A stretch of DNA of 64,000 nt from Candidatus Brocadiaceae bacterium S225. Lineage in GTDB: Bacteria > Planctomycetota > Brocadiia > Brocadiales > Scalinduaceae. Where the stretch lies: NCBI GenBank assembly GCA_007859995.1, contig SMSL01000006.1:1-64000 (forward strand), in the 5' to 3' direction. The translations under genes and the position numbers were made by a program. The number at the start of each line of letters is the position of its first letter. Position 1 is the stretch's first letter. Below are positions 24,405 through 32,134 of this stretch, in pieces. Under the pieces are notes generated by a model that was not told where the DNA came from, ran no database searches, and was given only the letters and a program-made list of their open reading frames with translations.

Positions 24405-24846
24405 GTGTCACACAGAAGTGGCGAAACTATTGATAGCTTTATTTCAGATTTGACTGTTGCCGTTAATGCCGGTCATTTAAAAACAGGAGGCGGCTGCAGG
24501 GGTGAAGGAATTGAAAAAATTAACCAGTTGATCCGCATTGAAAACCAATTAAGAAAAGCTGCAAAATTCGCCGGTATAAAAGCTTTCAAAAACAAAGGGA
24601 GCATTCCCATTTTATTATATATAAAAGAGGTGGATTCACTTCGTTTAATCCACCCTACCCCGCACCATACGTTTGCTTATTTGTGGGTGGATTAAGGCCG
24701 GAGGACGAATCCACGTATTCATGGGTATCATACCTTATTATTTACAAAAAATTTGGAATGCTCCCAAAAACAAACAGGATATGCGACTGGGAATGACAAT
24801 TATCAATAATGGGAAAATAAAGGACTTACTAAATTCAAGAGGATAG
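24405..24846 (+). pseudogene. Enolase C-terminal relic, split by a MITE
   Basis: Begins at GTG 24405 with [19 protein letters not shown] and continues [20 protein letters not shown]. This is the enolase C-terminus (SHRSGET with the active-site His/Arg/Ser, then the IKTG Lys, and the NQLLRIE helix). The upstream ~330 residues are absent; an in-frame stop lies a few codons before. A 169-bp MITE sits at 24597-24765. If it and one copy of its 9-bp duplication are removed, the frame reads on (KAFKNKQDMRLGM) to a TAG at 24844-24846, 1 nt before the HAD gene. The gene was therefore truncated first, or was already a short open frame, and the MITE came later. Confidence 0.75.
24597..24765 (+). mobile_element. 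MITE copy A (169 bp)
   Basis: A non-autonomous element with terminal inverted repeats starting GGGAGCATTCCCATTTT (one mismatch at the right end). Direct 9-bp duplications AAAAACAAA flank it at 24588-24596 and 24766-24774. Its body contains two hairpins with GGTGGATT/AATCCACC stems. It encodes no transposase. Copies B and C share more than 90% of positions by eye. It interrupts the enolase relic. Confidence 0.9.
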
Positions 24847-24847
24847 T

Positions 24848-25318
24848 ATGATAAAGATCGAAATACCCGGCCATAAGCCGATACAGGCAGAACATCTGGT
24901 TCTTGATTATAACGGAACACTTGCCGTGGATGGGCTATTAAAACCAGGTGTACAGGAAATTTTAAATTCTTTGGCTGAAAATATTTCAATCCATGTAATA
25001 ACTGCTGATACTTTCGGCAAAGTAAAAAATGAATTAAAAGAAATCCATTGTGAATGCATAATTCTGAATGGTAATAATCAACAGGGGCAAAAGTTGAGTT
25101 ATATTATAAAACTGGGGGTAGAAAAAGTAATTTCAATCGGCAACGGTATGAACGATGCGATGATGTTAAAAAATGCAGCTCTTGGAATTGCCGTTATACA
25201 GAAAGAGGGAGCCTCCATAAAAGCGCTTTTAAATGCTGAAATTGTATGTACCGACATTATTGATGCTCTTGATTTGCTAAGAAATAATTTGAGAATTATT
25301 GCAACGTTAAGAAACTGA
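24848..25318 (+). CDS. HAD-superfamily phosphatase (soluble P-type-ATPase-like)
   Basis: A 156-residue compact HAD protein with no cap domain. Motif I is LVLDYNGTLA, with nucleophile D20 and N22 in the place of the usual second Asp. Motif II Thr is in ISIHVITADT (~T53). Motifs III/IV are in KLGVEKVISIGNGMNDAMM (GNGxND, ~residues 98-106). These match the soluble proteins resembling the phosphorylation domain of P-type ATPases. The Asn in the second position may lower phosphatase turnover. Substrate unknown. It begins 1 nt after the stop of the MITE-split enolase relic, suggesting former co-transcription. Confidence 0.82.
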   Translation: MIKIEIPGHKPIQAEHLVLDYNGTLAVDGLLKPGVQEILNSLAENISIHVITADTFGKVKNELKEIHCECIILNGNNQQGQKLSYIIKLGVEKVISIGNGMNDAMMLKNAALGIAVIQKEGASIKALLNAEIVCTDIIDALDLLRNNLRIIATLRN

Positions 25319-25337
25319 ATATCGGTGTTAAAGGAAC

Positions 25338-25689
25338 ATGCGACATGGGTTATGGGTCATAGGTCGGGAGCATTCCCATTTTATTGTATATAAAAGAGGT
25401 GGATTCACTTCGTTTAATCCACCCTGCCCCGCACCATACGTTTGCTTATTTGTGGGTGGATTTAGGCCGGAAGCCGAATCCACGTATTCATGAGTATCAT
25501 ACCTGATTTACAAAAAAATGGGAATGCTCCCGCATAGGTCTGACATGCCGTGAAAGTCTAATAGAATTGGCTGTGGTGTTAGTAGATGATAATCCCAACT
25601 TACTGAAAGATAATGATCTAAAGGCTGCTGATTTTAAAGGTATTGCAAAAGCTGTTGATGCTAGACGTTACATCAAAAGAAGTAAATAA
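25338..25689 (+). pseudogene. Small open frame split by MITE copy B
   Basis: AAAGGA precedes an ATG at 25338. Removing the MITE (25366-25531) and one target duplication joins the frame into about 58 codons: MRHGLWVIGLTCRESLIELA then LVDDNPNLLKDNDLKAADF, ending at TAA 25687-25689. I do not recognise the family. Restoration of a continuous frame across the excision supports it having been a gene or the 3' part of one. It could also be chance, given the short length. Confidence 0.45.
25366..25531 (+). mobile_element. MITE copy B (166 bp)
   Basis: Same family and orientation as copy A. The terminal repeats GGGAGCATTCCCATTTT are perfect at both ends. The flanks are TCATAGGTC (25357-25365) and GCATAGGTC (25532-25540), a 9-bp duplication with one mismatch. 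A few internal changes from copy A suggest that the insertions are independent and of different age. Confidence 0.9.
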
Positions 25690-25693
25690 AATA

Positions 25694-25722
25694 TTGACAA
25701 TGTCTACGTTTTGTCTTATATC
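25694..25722 (+). promoter_or_regulatory. Sigma70-type promoter upstream of rnk
   Basis: Consensus TTGACA at 25694-25699, 17-bp spacer, TATATC at 25717-25722. The start point would be near 25729. This is 275 nt before the rnk ATG chosen here but only about 40 nt before the in-frame ATG at 25770. Confidence 0.6.
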
Positions 25723-26003
25723 TTTGTTGTGTTGTTATGAAAATATTTAAATAGAATTCTCAAAAAAAAATGAAATTCTTGCTTTTAACAGAAGAATCAC
25801 ATTTTGAAGAAATCGTGCAAAGAATACAATCAGGAGCAAAGGTGATTGAAACGGATCATCCTGATAAAAAGAAATACCTGAAACAAAAAATAATGATTGT
25901 TGATGTAGATGGCTCATCTGGTATAACGAATAACAGAGTCGGGTTACACCTCAGCATTAGATGTAACAATAATTTAGATTTTACAGTAAGGGGGAGTAAG
26001 AAA
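25723..26003 (+). other. Leader or N-terminal extension ahead of rnk
   Basis: The rnk frame is open back to an ATG at 25770, adding 78 codons (MKFLLLTEESHFEEIVQRIQ at the start) with protein-like composition. There is no good ribosome-binding sequence at 25770, whereas GGGGGAG precedes the ATG at 26004. Either a relic of another gene lies in frame here, or a longer fused protein is made. Confidence 0.4.
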
Positions 26004-26420
26004 ATGAAGAAAAGAACAATCTATATTAGCTCATTTGACAAGGAAAGATTGGTAACGCTTATCGAAAAGAGCGATAACGCTAATAACAATGATAAAAAGT
26101 ATCTAAAGGAATTAGAAAAAGAATTAAATCGAAGTAAAATAGTTGAACAGAATAAAATGCCTCAAGATGTAATTACTATGAATTCTAAGGTTCGCCTCAA
26201 AGAGTTAGATTCAGGAGAGGAAATTACCTATGTTCTGGTTTTTCCTGAGGCCGCCAATATTGACGAAAATAAGATATCGATTTTAGCTCCAATTGGAACC
26301 GCATTAATTGGATATAGGGTTGGAGATATTATTGAATGGGAAGTTCCGGCAGGATTAAGAAGATTAAAAGTCGAAGAGCTTTTATACCAACCGGAAGCAG
26401 CAGGAGATTATCACTTATAG
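26004..26420 (+). CDS. rnk: Rnk-like GreA/GreB-family transcription regulator
   Basis: A 138-residue protein with the Rnk plan. An N-terminal short helical hairpin (TIYISSFDKERLVTLIEK onward, residues ~4-55) is followed by a GreA/GreB C-terminal FKBP-like domain. In it, NSKVRLKELDSGEEITYVLVFP and ISILAPIGTALIGYRVGDII are diagnostic. Rnk binds RNA polymerase near the secondary channel but its coiled coil is too short for transcript cleavage; in E. coli it influences nucleoside diphosphate kinase levels. I start at 26004 because GGGGGAG is 7-8 nt upstream and the length then fits the family. The open frame extends upstream (see 25723). Confidence 0.82.
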   Translation: MKKRTIYISSFDKERLVTLIEKSDNANNNDKKYLKELEKELNRSKIVEQNKMPQDVITMNSKVRLKELDSGEEITYVLVFPEAANIDENKISILAPIGTALIGYRVGDIIEWEVPAGLRRLKVEELLYQPEAAGDYHL

Positions 26421-26467
26421 ATAATTAAATATGACCAGCGTTATGAGTAGGAAGATAGGGAGGCTTG

Positions 26468-26998
26468 ATGAATCAAATTAATATTCAATATTACAAGACC
26501 AAGATTGGAGAGATGATATCAGGTTCTTTTGATGGAAAATTATGCCTGCTTGATTATAGGTATAGGAGAATGAGGGCAACAGTTGATAATCGAATCAAAA
26601 AAGGCCTGGAGACTGATTTTGTAGAAAAAAATGATGATGTATTGTCAAAAGCAAGAGTACAACTTGATGAGTATCTTAATGGAGATAGAATAAGTTTTGA
26701 TATCCCGGTATTAATGGTAGGGACTGATTTCCAGAAAAGTGTATGGAACGCTTTAGTGAAAATTCCTTACGGTGAGACCGCTTCTTATTTAGATATAGCA
26801 AAGTTAATTAATAAAGAAAAAGCGGTGAGAGCTGTTGCAGCTGCAAATGGGGCAAATTCAATTAGTTTGATTATTCCTTGTCATCGAATCATAGGAAGTA
26901 ACGGAGAACTTGTTGGTTATGGTGGCGGGGTACCAGTAAAAAAACGATTATTGAAGCTTGAGCAGAACAACTCAGGTTTAAACGCCGGTTACCAGTAA
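26468..26998 (+). CDS. ogt: Methylated-DNA--protein-cysteine methyltransferase
   Basis: Transfers the alkyl group from O6-alkylguanine in DNA to its own cysteine, a one-use repair reaction. The acceptor is C138 in the IIPCHRIIG motif. The preceding FQKSVWNALVKIPYGETASY (helix-turn-helix start, ~residues 89-108) and the AVAAANGAN Asn hinge are also complete. Residues 1-~80 are the usual variable N-terminal domain. There is no Ada-type Zn domain, so it is Ogt-like. I begin at ATG 26468, three bases after a possible TTG, with GGGAGG just upstream. It lies 47 bp after rnk and could share its transcript. Confidence 0.93.
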   Translation: MNQINIQYYKTKIGEMISGSFDGKLCLLDYRYRRMRATVDNRIKKGLETDFVEKNDDVLSKARVQLDEYLNGDRISFDIPVLMVGTDFQKSVWNALVKIPYGETASYLDIAKLINKEKAVRAVAAANGANSISLIIPCHRIIGSNGELVGYGGGVPVKKRLLKLEQNNSGLNAGYQ

Positions 26999-27106
26999 CT
27001 GTGCGATTTGGTATTTATTGCGGCTGCCGCTTCAGGTTTATATTGCAAGAGTAACGCACAGGTGGTGGTTGCTTGTGCGTGTCGTTATGGCTTTTGGTAC
27101 TGAGCG

Positions 27107-27700
27107 ATGAAACAGACCTCCTTAATACTCATTGATCCACAAAGAGGATTTTGCTCACCAACCGGTTCACTCGGAAAAGAGTATGGTGCAGGCGAGATAT
27201 GTGAGATAAGGCGAGTAATACCTAATATAAAAAAAGCTCTTAGTGAGAGTTCAAGACGACATGTAGTGAGTTCGTCGTATTCAGTGGCTCAATTTACGAA
27301 TGGTAATACAAATCACGGCCTTGCCAACTTGTGCGTTCCTGATATCAACTCGGATTGTGCAATAATTGATGAATTTTCTGAGGTCGAGTTTAATTCATAC
27401 TCAATTAAGCGCGAACAAAGCGCGCTTTCATCTAGCGTATTTGTAAAAGAAATTGATAACGACATCAGACTGGGAATAGAGAGTTTTGTTGTGGCGGGCT
27501 TCTTACTAGAACACTGCGTAAAGAAAACTGCAGAAGATCTTAAAAAACACCTGGTAAATACAAACTCCAAAGTATTTTTCTGCAATGACTTATCAGCTTC
27601 CAGATCGGAGAAATACAAAAATGGTATTGTAGCCGACACGATAAAAAGCCTTAATAGCAGCGGAGTTCAAACCGGGTCATGGCAGAGTATTCGGACATAA
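27107..27700 (+). CDS. Isochorismatase-like cysteine hydrolase
   Basis: A 197-residue protein with the catalytic triad of the isochorismatase/nicotinamidase superfamily: D10 (LILIDPQRGF), K101 (SYSIKREQSA) and nucleophile C137 (LLEHCVKKTAED). The fold is a cytosolic alpha/beta hydrolase. Relatives hydrolyse nicotinamide, isochorismate, biuret or related amides; the sequence does not decide. The metal-binding DxHxxH of nicotinamidases is not visible, so nicotinamidase is unlikely. About 110 bp separate it from ogt. Confidence 0.8.
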   Translation: MKQTSLILIDPQRGFCSPTGSLGKEYGAGEICEIRRVIPNIKKALSESSRRHVVSSSYSVAQFTNGNTNHGLANLCVPDINSDCAIIDEFSEVEFNSYSIKREQSALSSSVFVKEIDNDIRLGIESFVVAGFLLEHCVKKTAEDLKKHLVNTNSKVFFCNDLSASRSEKYKNGIVADTIKSLNSSGVQTGSWQSIRT

Positions 27701-27963
27701 CAATCGCAGGTTGTTATTGATCCAGATGTTGCAAAATCTTCCCTGATCATGATTCTGTAAATCAGGCATTACGTTCATTGATTGAAATTATTAAAAATCA
27801 AAAAAAAAGCCTGACAAATCAGAGGTAAAGCCTACCCCTCTGTCATTTACGATTCAATTATTTCCAGGCTCTCTGTTTATCTTGTTTTTATCTATTATTT
27901 TATTTGCCAAACGGAATCGCTTATGCTTGTCGTTCGACATAAAACATTAATTGGAGGGTAACA

Positions 27964-28452
27964 ATGACAAAGAATCTTTCATTTGAGTATTTTTTAATTT
28001 TTTTATGCATTTGTTTTTTTTCACCAGTTTCTTTGTCTGCTTCTGAGAAAAAAAGCGAGTTATCTGAAGGTCAGTATATTTATGTGCCTGCCTATTCATA
28101 TATCTACAGCGGAGAGAAGGAAAGACCATTCCCGTTAACGGTAACATTGAGTATCAGAAACATTAATCCAAAGCATCAAATCAAAATCATCCTGGTAGAT
28201 TATTACGAGACACAAGGTAAACTCTTAAAAAAATATATAGATAAGCCAATAACATTAAAACCGTTAGAATCTTTACGATATGTCATACCAGGAAAAATCA
28301 AAAGTGGGGGCTCAGGCGCTAATTTTATAGTTGAATGGCAATCTGATAAGTTTGTTAACCCGCCCATTATTGAATCAATAATGATTGGAACTCAAATGCA
28401 ACAAGGGATTTCTTTTACTTCCCGCGGTCGAGAAATATTAACACCTGAGTAA
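27964..28452 (+). CDS. Secreted DUF3124 protein
   Basis: A 162-residue protein with an N-terminal signal peptide (hydrophobic core IFLCICFFSPVSL, cleavage likely after SLSA near residue 25). The mature part is one DUF3124 domain: YIYVPAYSYIYSG, LTVTLSIRNINP, IILVDYYETQGKLLKKYI, GGSGANFIVEW and IMIGTQMQQGISFTSRGR. These all follow the family order. The function is unknown; the domain is extracytoplasmic and probably beta-rich. GGAGG precedes the ATG by about 6 nt. It stands alone. Confidence 0.88.
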   Translation: MTKNLSFEYFLIFLCICFFSPVSLSASEKKSELSEGQYIYVPAYSYIYSGEKERPFPLTVTLSIRNINPKHQIKIILVDYYETQGKLLKKYIDKPITLKPLESLRYVIPGKIKSGGSGANFIVEWQSDKFVNPPIIESIMIGTQMQQGISFTSRGREILTPE

Positions 28453-28460
28453 TGAGGAGT

Positions 28461-28714
28461 ATCGAACAACAGCGGGAGCATTCCCAATTTTTTGTAAATC
28501 AGGTATTATACCCATGAATACGTGGATTCGGCCTCCGGCCTTAATCCACCCTTACAAATAAGCAAACGTATGGTGCGAGGTAGGGTGGATTAAACGAAGT
28601 GAATCCACCTCTTTTATATACAATAAAATGGGAATGCTCCCAACAACAGCATGAACATGGATTGGCATTACGCTAGCCGCTTTTCGCTTCGCAGTTCCAT
28701 GCAGGGCGTTATGC
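28461..28714 (+). other. attC-like imperfect palindrome interrupted by MITE C
   Basis: After removal of the MITE and one 9-bp duplication, the sequence between ATCGAACAACA (28461) and GGCGTTATGC (ending 28714) is about 77 nt long. It contains paired arms (CATGGA/TCCATG, and GCATTACGC/GCGTTATGC with one mismatch). This resembles an integron attC site in size and ends, directly after a small single gene. No integrase gene or second attC was found, so this is tentative. Confidence 0.25.
28474..28641 (-). mobile_element. MITE copy C (168 bp, inverted orientation)
   Basis: Same family as copies A and B but in the opposite orientation. It is flanked by a perfect 9-bp duplication AACAACAGC (28465-28473 and 28642-28650). 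It lies just after the DUF3124 gene and disrupts a palindromic sequence. With A and B it defines an element that generates 9-bp target duplications. Confidence 0.9.
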
Positions 28715-28807
28715 TTGCGAATATGATCTAATTAGAAATACCATGAACATATCAATCAAATCACTTATAAAGTTTTCATTATTGACATTCGTCTTGATTT
28801 TCGGAGG

Positions 28808-29419
28808 TTATGCTTTTTTGAACAGCAGTAATCGGAATACGTCACAGAATACCGGATAGTTTCCGGTTATTTCAAATCCGTTGTTTTGGAATACAGTGAT
28901 AAAGTCTTTTATTCGATAATTGTATTCAAAGACATTTTCTCTGCCGCGTATCAGTTCGGCCAGATATGCGAGTGTTTTCCCCCAGAATGAGTCGTGGTTA
29001 GGTTGAATTAGTAAAATGTAGTTCTTACTTATGTTCATTAGCTGTTGGGCATAAGGCTCAAAATTTAAAAAATGCTCAAGCATGCCGTCACTTGATACCA
29101 GATCATATTTCTCTGATATATCTTCAAGTTTACTTTGAGTTACGTTTAATCCCTTATTTCTGCATACGGAAACGGCATGAGAGGATACATCAATACCAAC
29201 ACAGCTTAATCCATTTTTGTTATAGACTTCCATAGTATGACCCAGACCGCAGCCGATCTCTATTACATTTGCTACGGTAATGTCTTTGATGGCAGTTGCC
29301 AGTACTTTTTCTTTGGCCTTGAACATCAATCTTCCGATGAATGTTAATCGTTCCTTCTCTTCGGATCCTTCCCATCGTTTATCCCATGTTTCGTATAATG
29401 CTTCACTCATTGTTTTCAT
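28808..29419 (-). CDS. Class I SAM-dependent methyltransferase
   Basis: A 203-residue small methyltransferase. Motif I is NVIEIGCGLGHT (residues 51-62), with the acidic residue for SAM ribose at D76 or so (GIDVSSHAV). Motif II SSDGMLEHF lies near residue 109, of the 'type 11/12' group. It has no membrane segment. It ends a long minus-strand run of glycan-locus genes and starts 3 nt after the GT2 gene stop, so the two are co-transcribed. Substrate is unknown; methylation of a sugar, lipid or peptide in the same pathway is plausible. Confidence 0.85.
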   Translation of the reverse strand: MKTMSEALYETWDKRWEGSEEKERLTFIGRLMFKAKEKVLATAIKDITVANVIEIGCGLGHTMEVYNKNGLSCVGIDVSSHAVSVCRNKGLNVTQSKLEDISEKYDLVSSDGMLEHFLNFEPYAQQLMNISKNYILLIQPNHDSFWGKTLAYLAELIRGRENVFEYNYRIKDFITVFQNNGFEITGNYPVFCDVFRLLLFKKA

Positions 29420-29422
29420 GAT

Positions 29423-30412
29423 TTATTTTACCTTTGTATGAAGTAATCCATATACTTCTCCAGCCGCGTATCCGAAGTGCTGAATGAGATAAACCAGCAT
29501 AACGTGTAACACCAATTCCGGGTGTCTCTTCTTAATGCACATATACAAAGAAAAGCACAGAAGGGCGGGGAAATAGATTGCCGGTAATGAGAAAAAATTA
29601 GAAAAAGGGGTAAAGAATAGAGTGGAAATTGCTGCAATAAATAGCAGTGGTAAAGCAAAAGAAACTGCCCACATTTGAGGGTATCGTTTCAGAAGTCTTG
29701 CCCGTCCTTTTCCATATCTAAACATATTTTTCAGCCAGGTCTTAGGGGTAGGGCGCATTTTGTGCCAGACAAAGGAGTATGGAATAAAAAGGAATCTGTT
29801 CCCTGCCGTAAAAAGTCTGTAATTGATATCTGCATCCTCTGCTTCGCTGACAAGCGATTCGTCATAGTATCCAACTTCAATAATCTTCTGCTTGTCATAC
29901 AGCACATTAAGGTTAGAGAGGCTTGAGACGTGCATTGGTTTTTTGAATTGCCTTCCCTGAACACTGCCAAAGCTGCCTAAGTAAGAATCCAGGGCAATCC
30001 CGATTGCCTGCAGGAAGCCGTTGGCATTTTCAGGAGGGATATTCGTTCCGCCTACAGCAATTACTTTTTTATCTGTTAGTTGAATATCCTGGTACTGTCC
30101 TACTAATGTTTCCAACCAGTTCTGCGGAGCTTCACAGTCAGCGTCAATAAAAGCAATATAATCATGCTTTGCGGCTTTTACTCCAGCATTTCTACCGGCA
30201 GCGGTACCTTTTTTTGTCTCAACTACCAGTTTGATATTATGAAAGGCCTGCTTTAATTCATTTACAATATTCTGCGTTCGGTCTATTGAACCACCGTCAG
30301 ACACAATGATTTCATATTTGTCATCCGGATACGTCTGTAGAACAAGGGTGCTTAAACACTCCTTGATATTTTTCTCTTCATTAAAACAGGTTATTATTAC
30401 TGAGACATTCAT
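29423..30412 (-). CDS. Glycosyltransferase family 2 with C-terminal membrane helices
   Basis: A 329-residue inverting GT-A enzyme. The N-terminus VSVIITCFNEEKNI, donor-binding DGGSIDRT (~residue 41), and the metal-binding DXD-like DADCE (~residue 94) are intact. A further ED/RXXRW-type region is around EDADINYRL. Two to three hydrophobic segments between ~residue 250 and 320 anchor it in the inner membrane. It would transfer a sugar from a nucleotide donor to a lipid-linked or surface acceptor. It is 3 nt upstream of the methyltransferase gene. Confidence 0.88.
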   Translation of the reverse strand: MNVSVIITCFNEEKNIKECLSTLVLQTYPDDKYEIIVSDGGSIDRTQNIVNELKQAFHNIKLVVETKKGTAAGRNAGVKAAKHDYIAFIDADCEAPQNWLETLVGQYQDIQLTDKKVIAVGGTNIPPENANGFLQAIGIALDSYLGSFGSVQGRQFKKPMHVSSLSNLNVLYDKQKIIEVGYYDESLVSEAEDADINYRLFTAGNRFLFIPYSFVWHKMRPTPKTWLKNMFRYGKGRARLLKRYPQMWAVSFALPLLFIAAISTLFFTPFSNFFSLPAIYFPALLCFSLYMCIKKRHPELVLHVMLVYLIQHFGYAAGEVYGLLHTKVK

Positions 30413-30442
30413 ATTAACGATTCCTGATTAGTTAACTGGAAT

Positions 30443-30479
30443 CCTTGCGAAAGCAAGGCTTTTCCTCTCTTTCGAGAGG
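30443..30479. repeat. Pair of tetraloop hairpins (REP-like)
   Basis: CCTTGC-GAAA-GCAAGG (30443-30458) and CCTCTC-TTTC-GAGAGG (30464-30479). Same style as the array at 12734-12789. It lies between the GT2 and radical SAM genes and could modulate transcript stability. Confidence 0.65.
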
Positions 30480-30539
30480 AGTCCAAGTATTTAGAGCGTT
30501 TAGATCTTACATTACGAGGAAATCTCCTCATGTGTCTAA

Positions 30540-32000
30540 TCAGTCGCTTCCTGCAAGTTGACCACTATACAGTTTAGAGAAGAATACAGTTGCTGACTTA
30601 TATGTACGATACCCTTCTGATGGATTCTTGATTCCCTGCCATATTTTGGAAAGAATATAGGAGGGGCGTAGATGATATTTTTTCAGATAGTAATCACACA
30701 AGGTTACCATATCGTATGAAGAGAGCGCAGGAGTATTCAGTACGCAGTTATGCAATCCTTCTTCCGTGAGCCACTTTGAGAAGTCTTCAGTATTGAGATA
30801 ACTGTTTCTTTTGGCCCAGTCAAATGCCTCTGTACCTGGATATACATATAGCGGGTAAAACTGCATGCTGTCACAATTTATCTTTTTTGCAAATTCATAG
30901 CTTGCAGCCAGGGTTTCTTTTGTATCTCCCGGGTTGCCAGCCATGATACAACCGTGCACAAGAATTCCCGCCTTTCTGGCATCCTCAGCAAACTGGTAAT
31001 ACTTCTCAACTTTTTCGCCCTTATTCATATTGTCCAATACATATTGACTACCACTTTCAAATCCGACAGTTACAAGGCGACAACCGGCCTTTTTCATTAA
31101 TTTTAATAATTTATAGTCTAAATCTCCTCTGACGTTACAGTACCATTTTATTTTAACGTTTCGATCAATTAACAACTCACATATCCTTCTTACATGATTG
31201 CGGTTGGCAGTGAAGCAGTCATCTTCAATACCAATTTCCCTGACTCCGGGGAAATTGCCTGTAATGTATTCAAATTCATCAACTACATTTTCCGGTGATC
31301 GCGTACGATATTTTCTGTCATGAAAAACCTGTGGATATACACAGAAAAAACATTTATGCGGACATCCGCGACCGGTAATAATCATTATCATAGGATAACT
31401 TGCGGCCGCAAAGAAATAGTTTCTGTGCTTCAAATGTTTCTTATAAACAGAAGAGACAAAAGGAATATCATCCAGATTCTCAATCTTATCCTGATTTTCA
31501 TTTTTAATAAATGCGTCACCGTCTCTGAAAACAATTCCGTTGACATCTTCCAAAGGACGGTTGTTCTCAAGCGCATTTGCAAGATCCCTGATCGTATAAT
31601 CATATTCACCAACGGCCACGGCGTCTATACTATTGCTCAGACTCATGGTATCTTCCGGCATTGCGGAAGGATGAGTGCCTACCAGTACAGAAAACACGGC
31701 TGGGAATTTCTCTTTTATCTTTTCGGCTACATGAATGTCACTATATATGCTGGGTGTGCTGGTATCCACAATTGACAGGTCTGGAACGAAATCACCCATT
31801 CTGTCGAAGATTTGATCAAGGCCCAGGGCGTCTGCCGGTGCATCGAAAAACATTACATTATGTCCGGCTGCTTCGGCTACCCCAACCGCATAGGCCAGCC
31901 ATATAGGGTAATACAAGGTGCCACCCTTGGTTACAGCAGGGCTTCTTGATGTGCGTGAAAAACGTCCGATAAATGGCGGATTAAGAAATAAAATGTTCAT
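30540..32000 (-). CDS. B12-binding-type radical SAM protein
   Basis: A 486-residue protein. Residues 1-~140 form a Rossmann-like cobalamin-binding-type domain (MNILFLNPPF start), but I see no DxHxxG cobalamin ligand motif. The radical SAM core follows with C213, C217 and C220 (GRGCPHKCFFC) binding the 4Fe-4S cluster. FESGSQYVLDNMNKG (near residue 290) is the usual core segment of this subfamily. Family members include methylases, ring-formers and the hopanoid HpnJ type. Nothing fixes the substrate here. It is one of four genes of this class in the locus. Confidence 0.88.
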   Translation of the reverse strand: MNILFLNPPFIGRFSRTSRSPAVTKGGTLYYPIWLAYAVGVAEAAGHNVMFFDAPADALGLDQIFDRMGDFVPDLSIVDTSTPSIYSDIHVAEKIKEKFPAVFSVLVGTHPSAMPEDTMSLSNSIDAVAVGEYDYTIRDLANALENNRPLEDVNGIVFRDGDAFIKNENQDKIENLDDIPFVSSVYKKHLKHRNYFFAAASYPMIMIITGRGCPHKCFFCVYPQVFHDRKYRTRSPENVVDEFEYITGNFPGVREIGIEDDCFTANRNHVRRICELLIDRNVKIKWYCNVRGDLDYKLLKLMKKAGCRLVTVGFESGSQYVLDNMNKGEKVEKYYQFAEDARKAGILVHGCIMAGNPGDTKETLAASYEFAKKINCDSMQFYPLYVYPGTEAFDWAKRNSYLNTEDFSKWLTEEGLHNCVLNTPALSSYDMVTLCDYYLKKYHLRPSYILSKIWQGIKNPSEGYRTYKSATVFFSKLYSGQLAGSD

Positions 32001-32134
32001 ATAATGCTAATTTAATTATACTCCGGCAACCGTACAAAAAACTGTCAGAGTGAGGTAAAATGAAGATTGATTTTATGCATCATGTTTTTGTTTAAAGTTA
32101 CGATTCTCTCAAACAAGCCGTTGGCCCCATCGCT

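Noticed and set aside
24596..24695. C-terminal tail of the 24405 frame as real protein ([13 protein letters not shown] onward)
   Set aside because: This part is encoded by the MITE's terminal sequence, so it is not ancestral coding sequence.
26998..27106. Possible attC site after ogt (CAGTAAC ... GTTATGG)
   Set aside because: The inner arms are not complementary, so the folding needed for attC is not supported.
27820..27842. CAGAGG/CCTCTG hairpin as a terminator
   Set aside because: No T-run follows on the plus strand, and the A-run before it does not fit a minus-strand terminator at the right distance.
28743..28859. 38-codon plus-strand frame (MNISIKSLIKFSLLTFVLI start) overlapping the methyltransferase 3' end
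   Set aside because: It has a hydrophobic stretch but no clear ribosome-binding sequence and overlaps a real gene by 52 bp; may be a truncated gene start, not strong enough to annotate.
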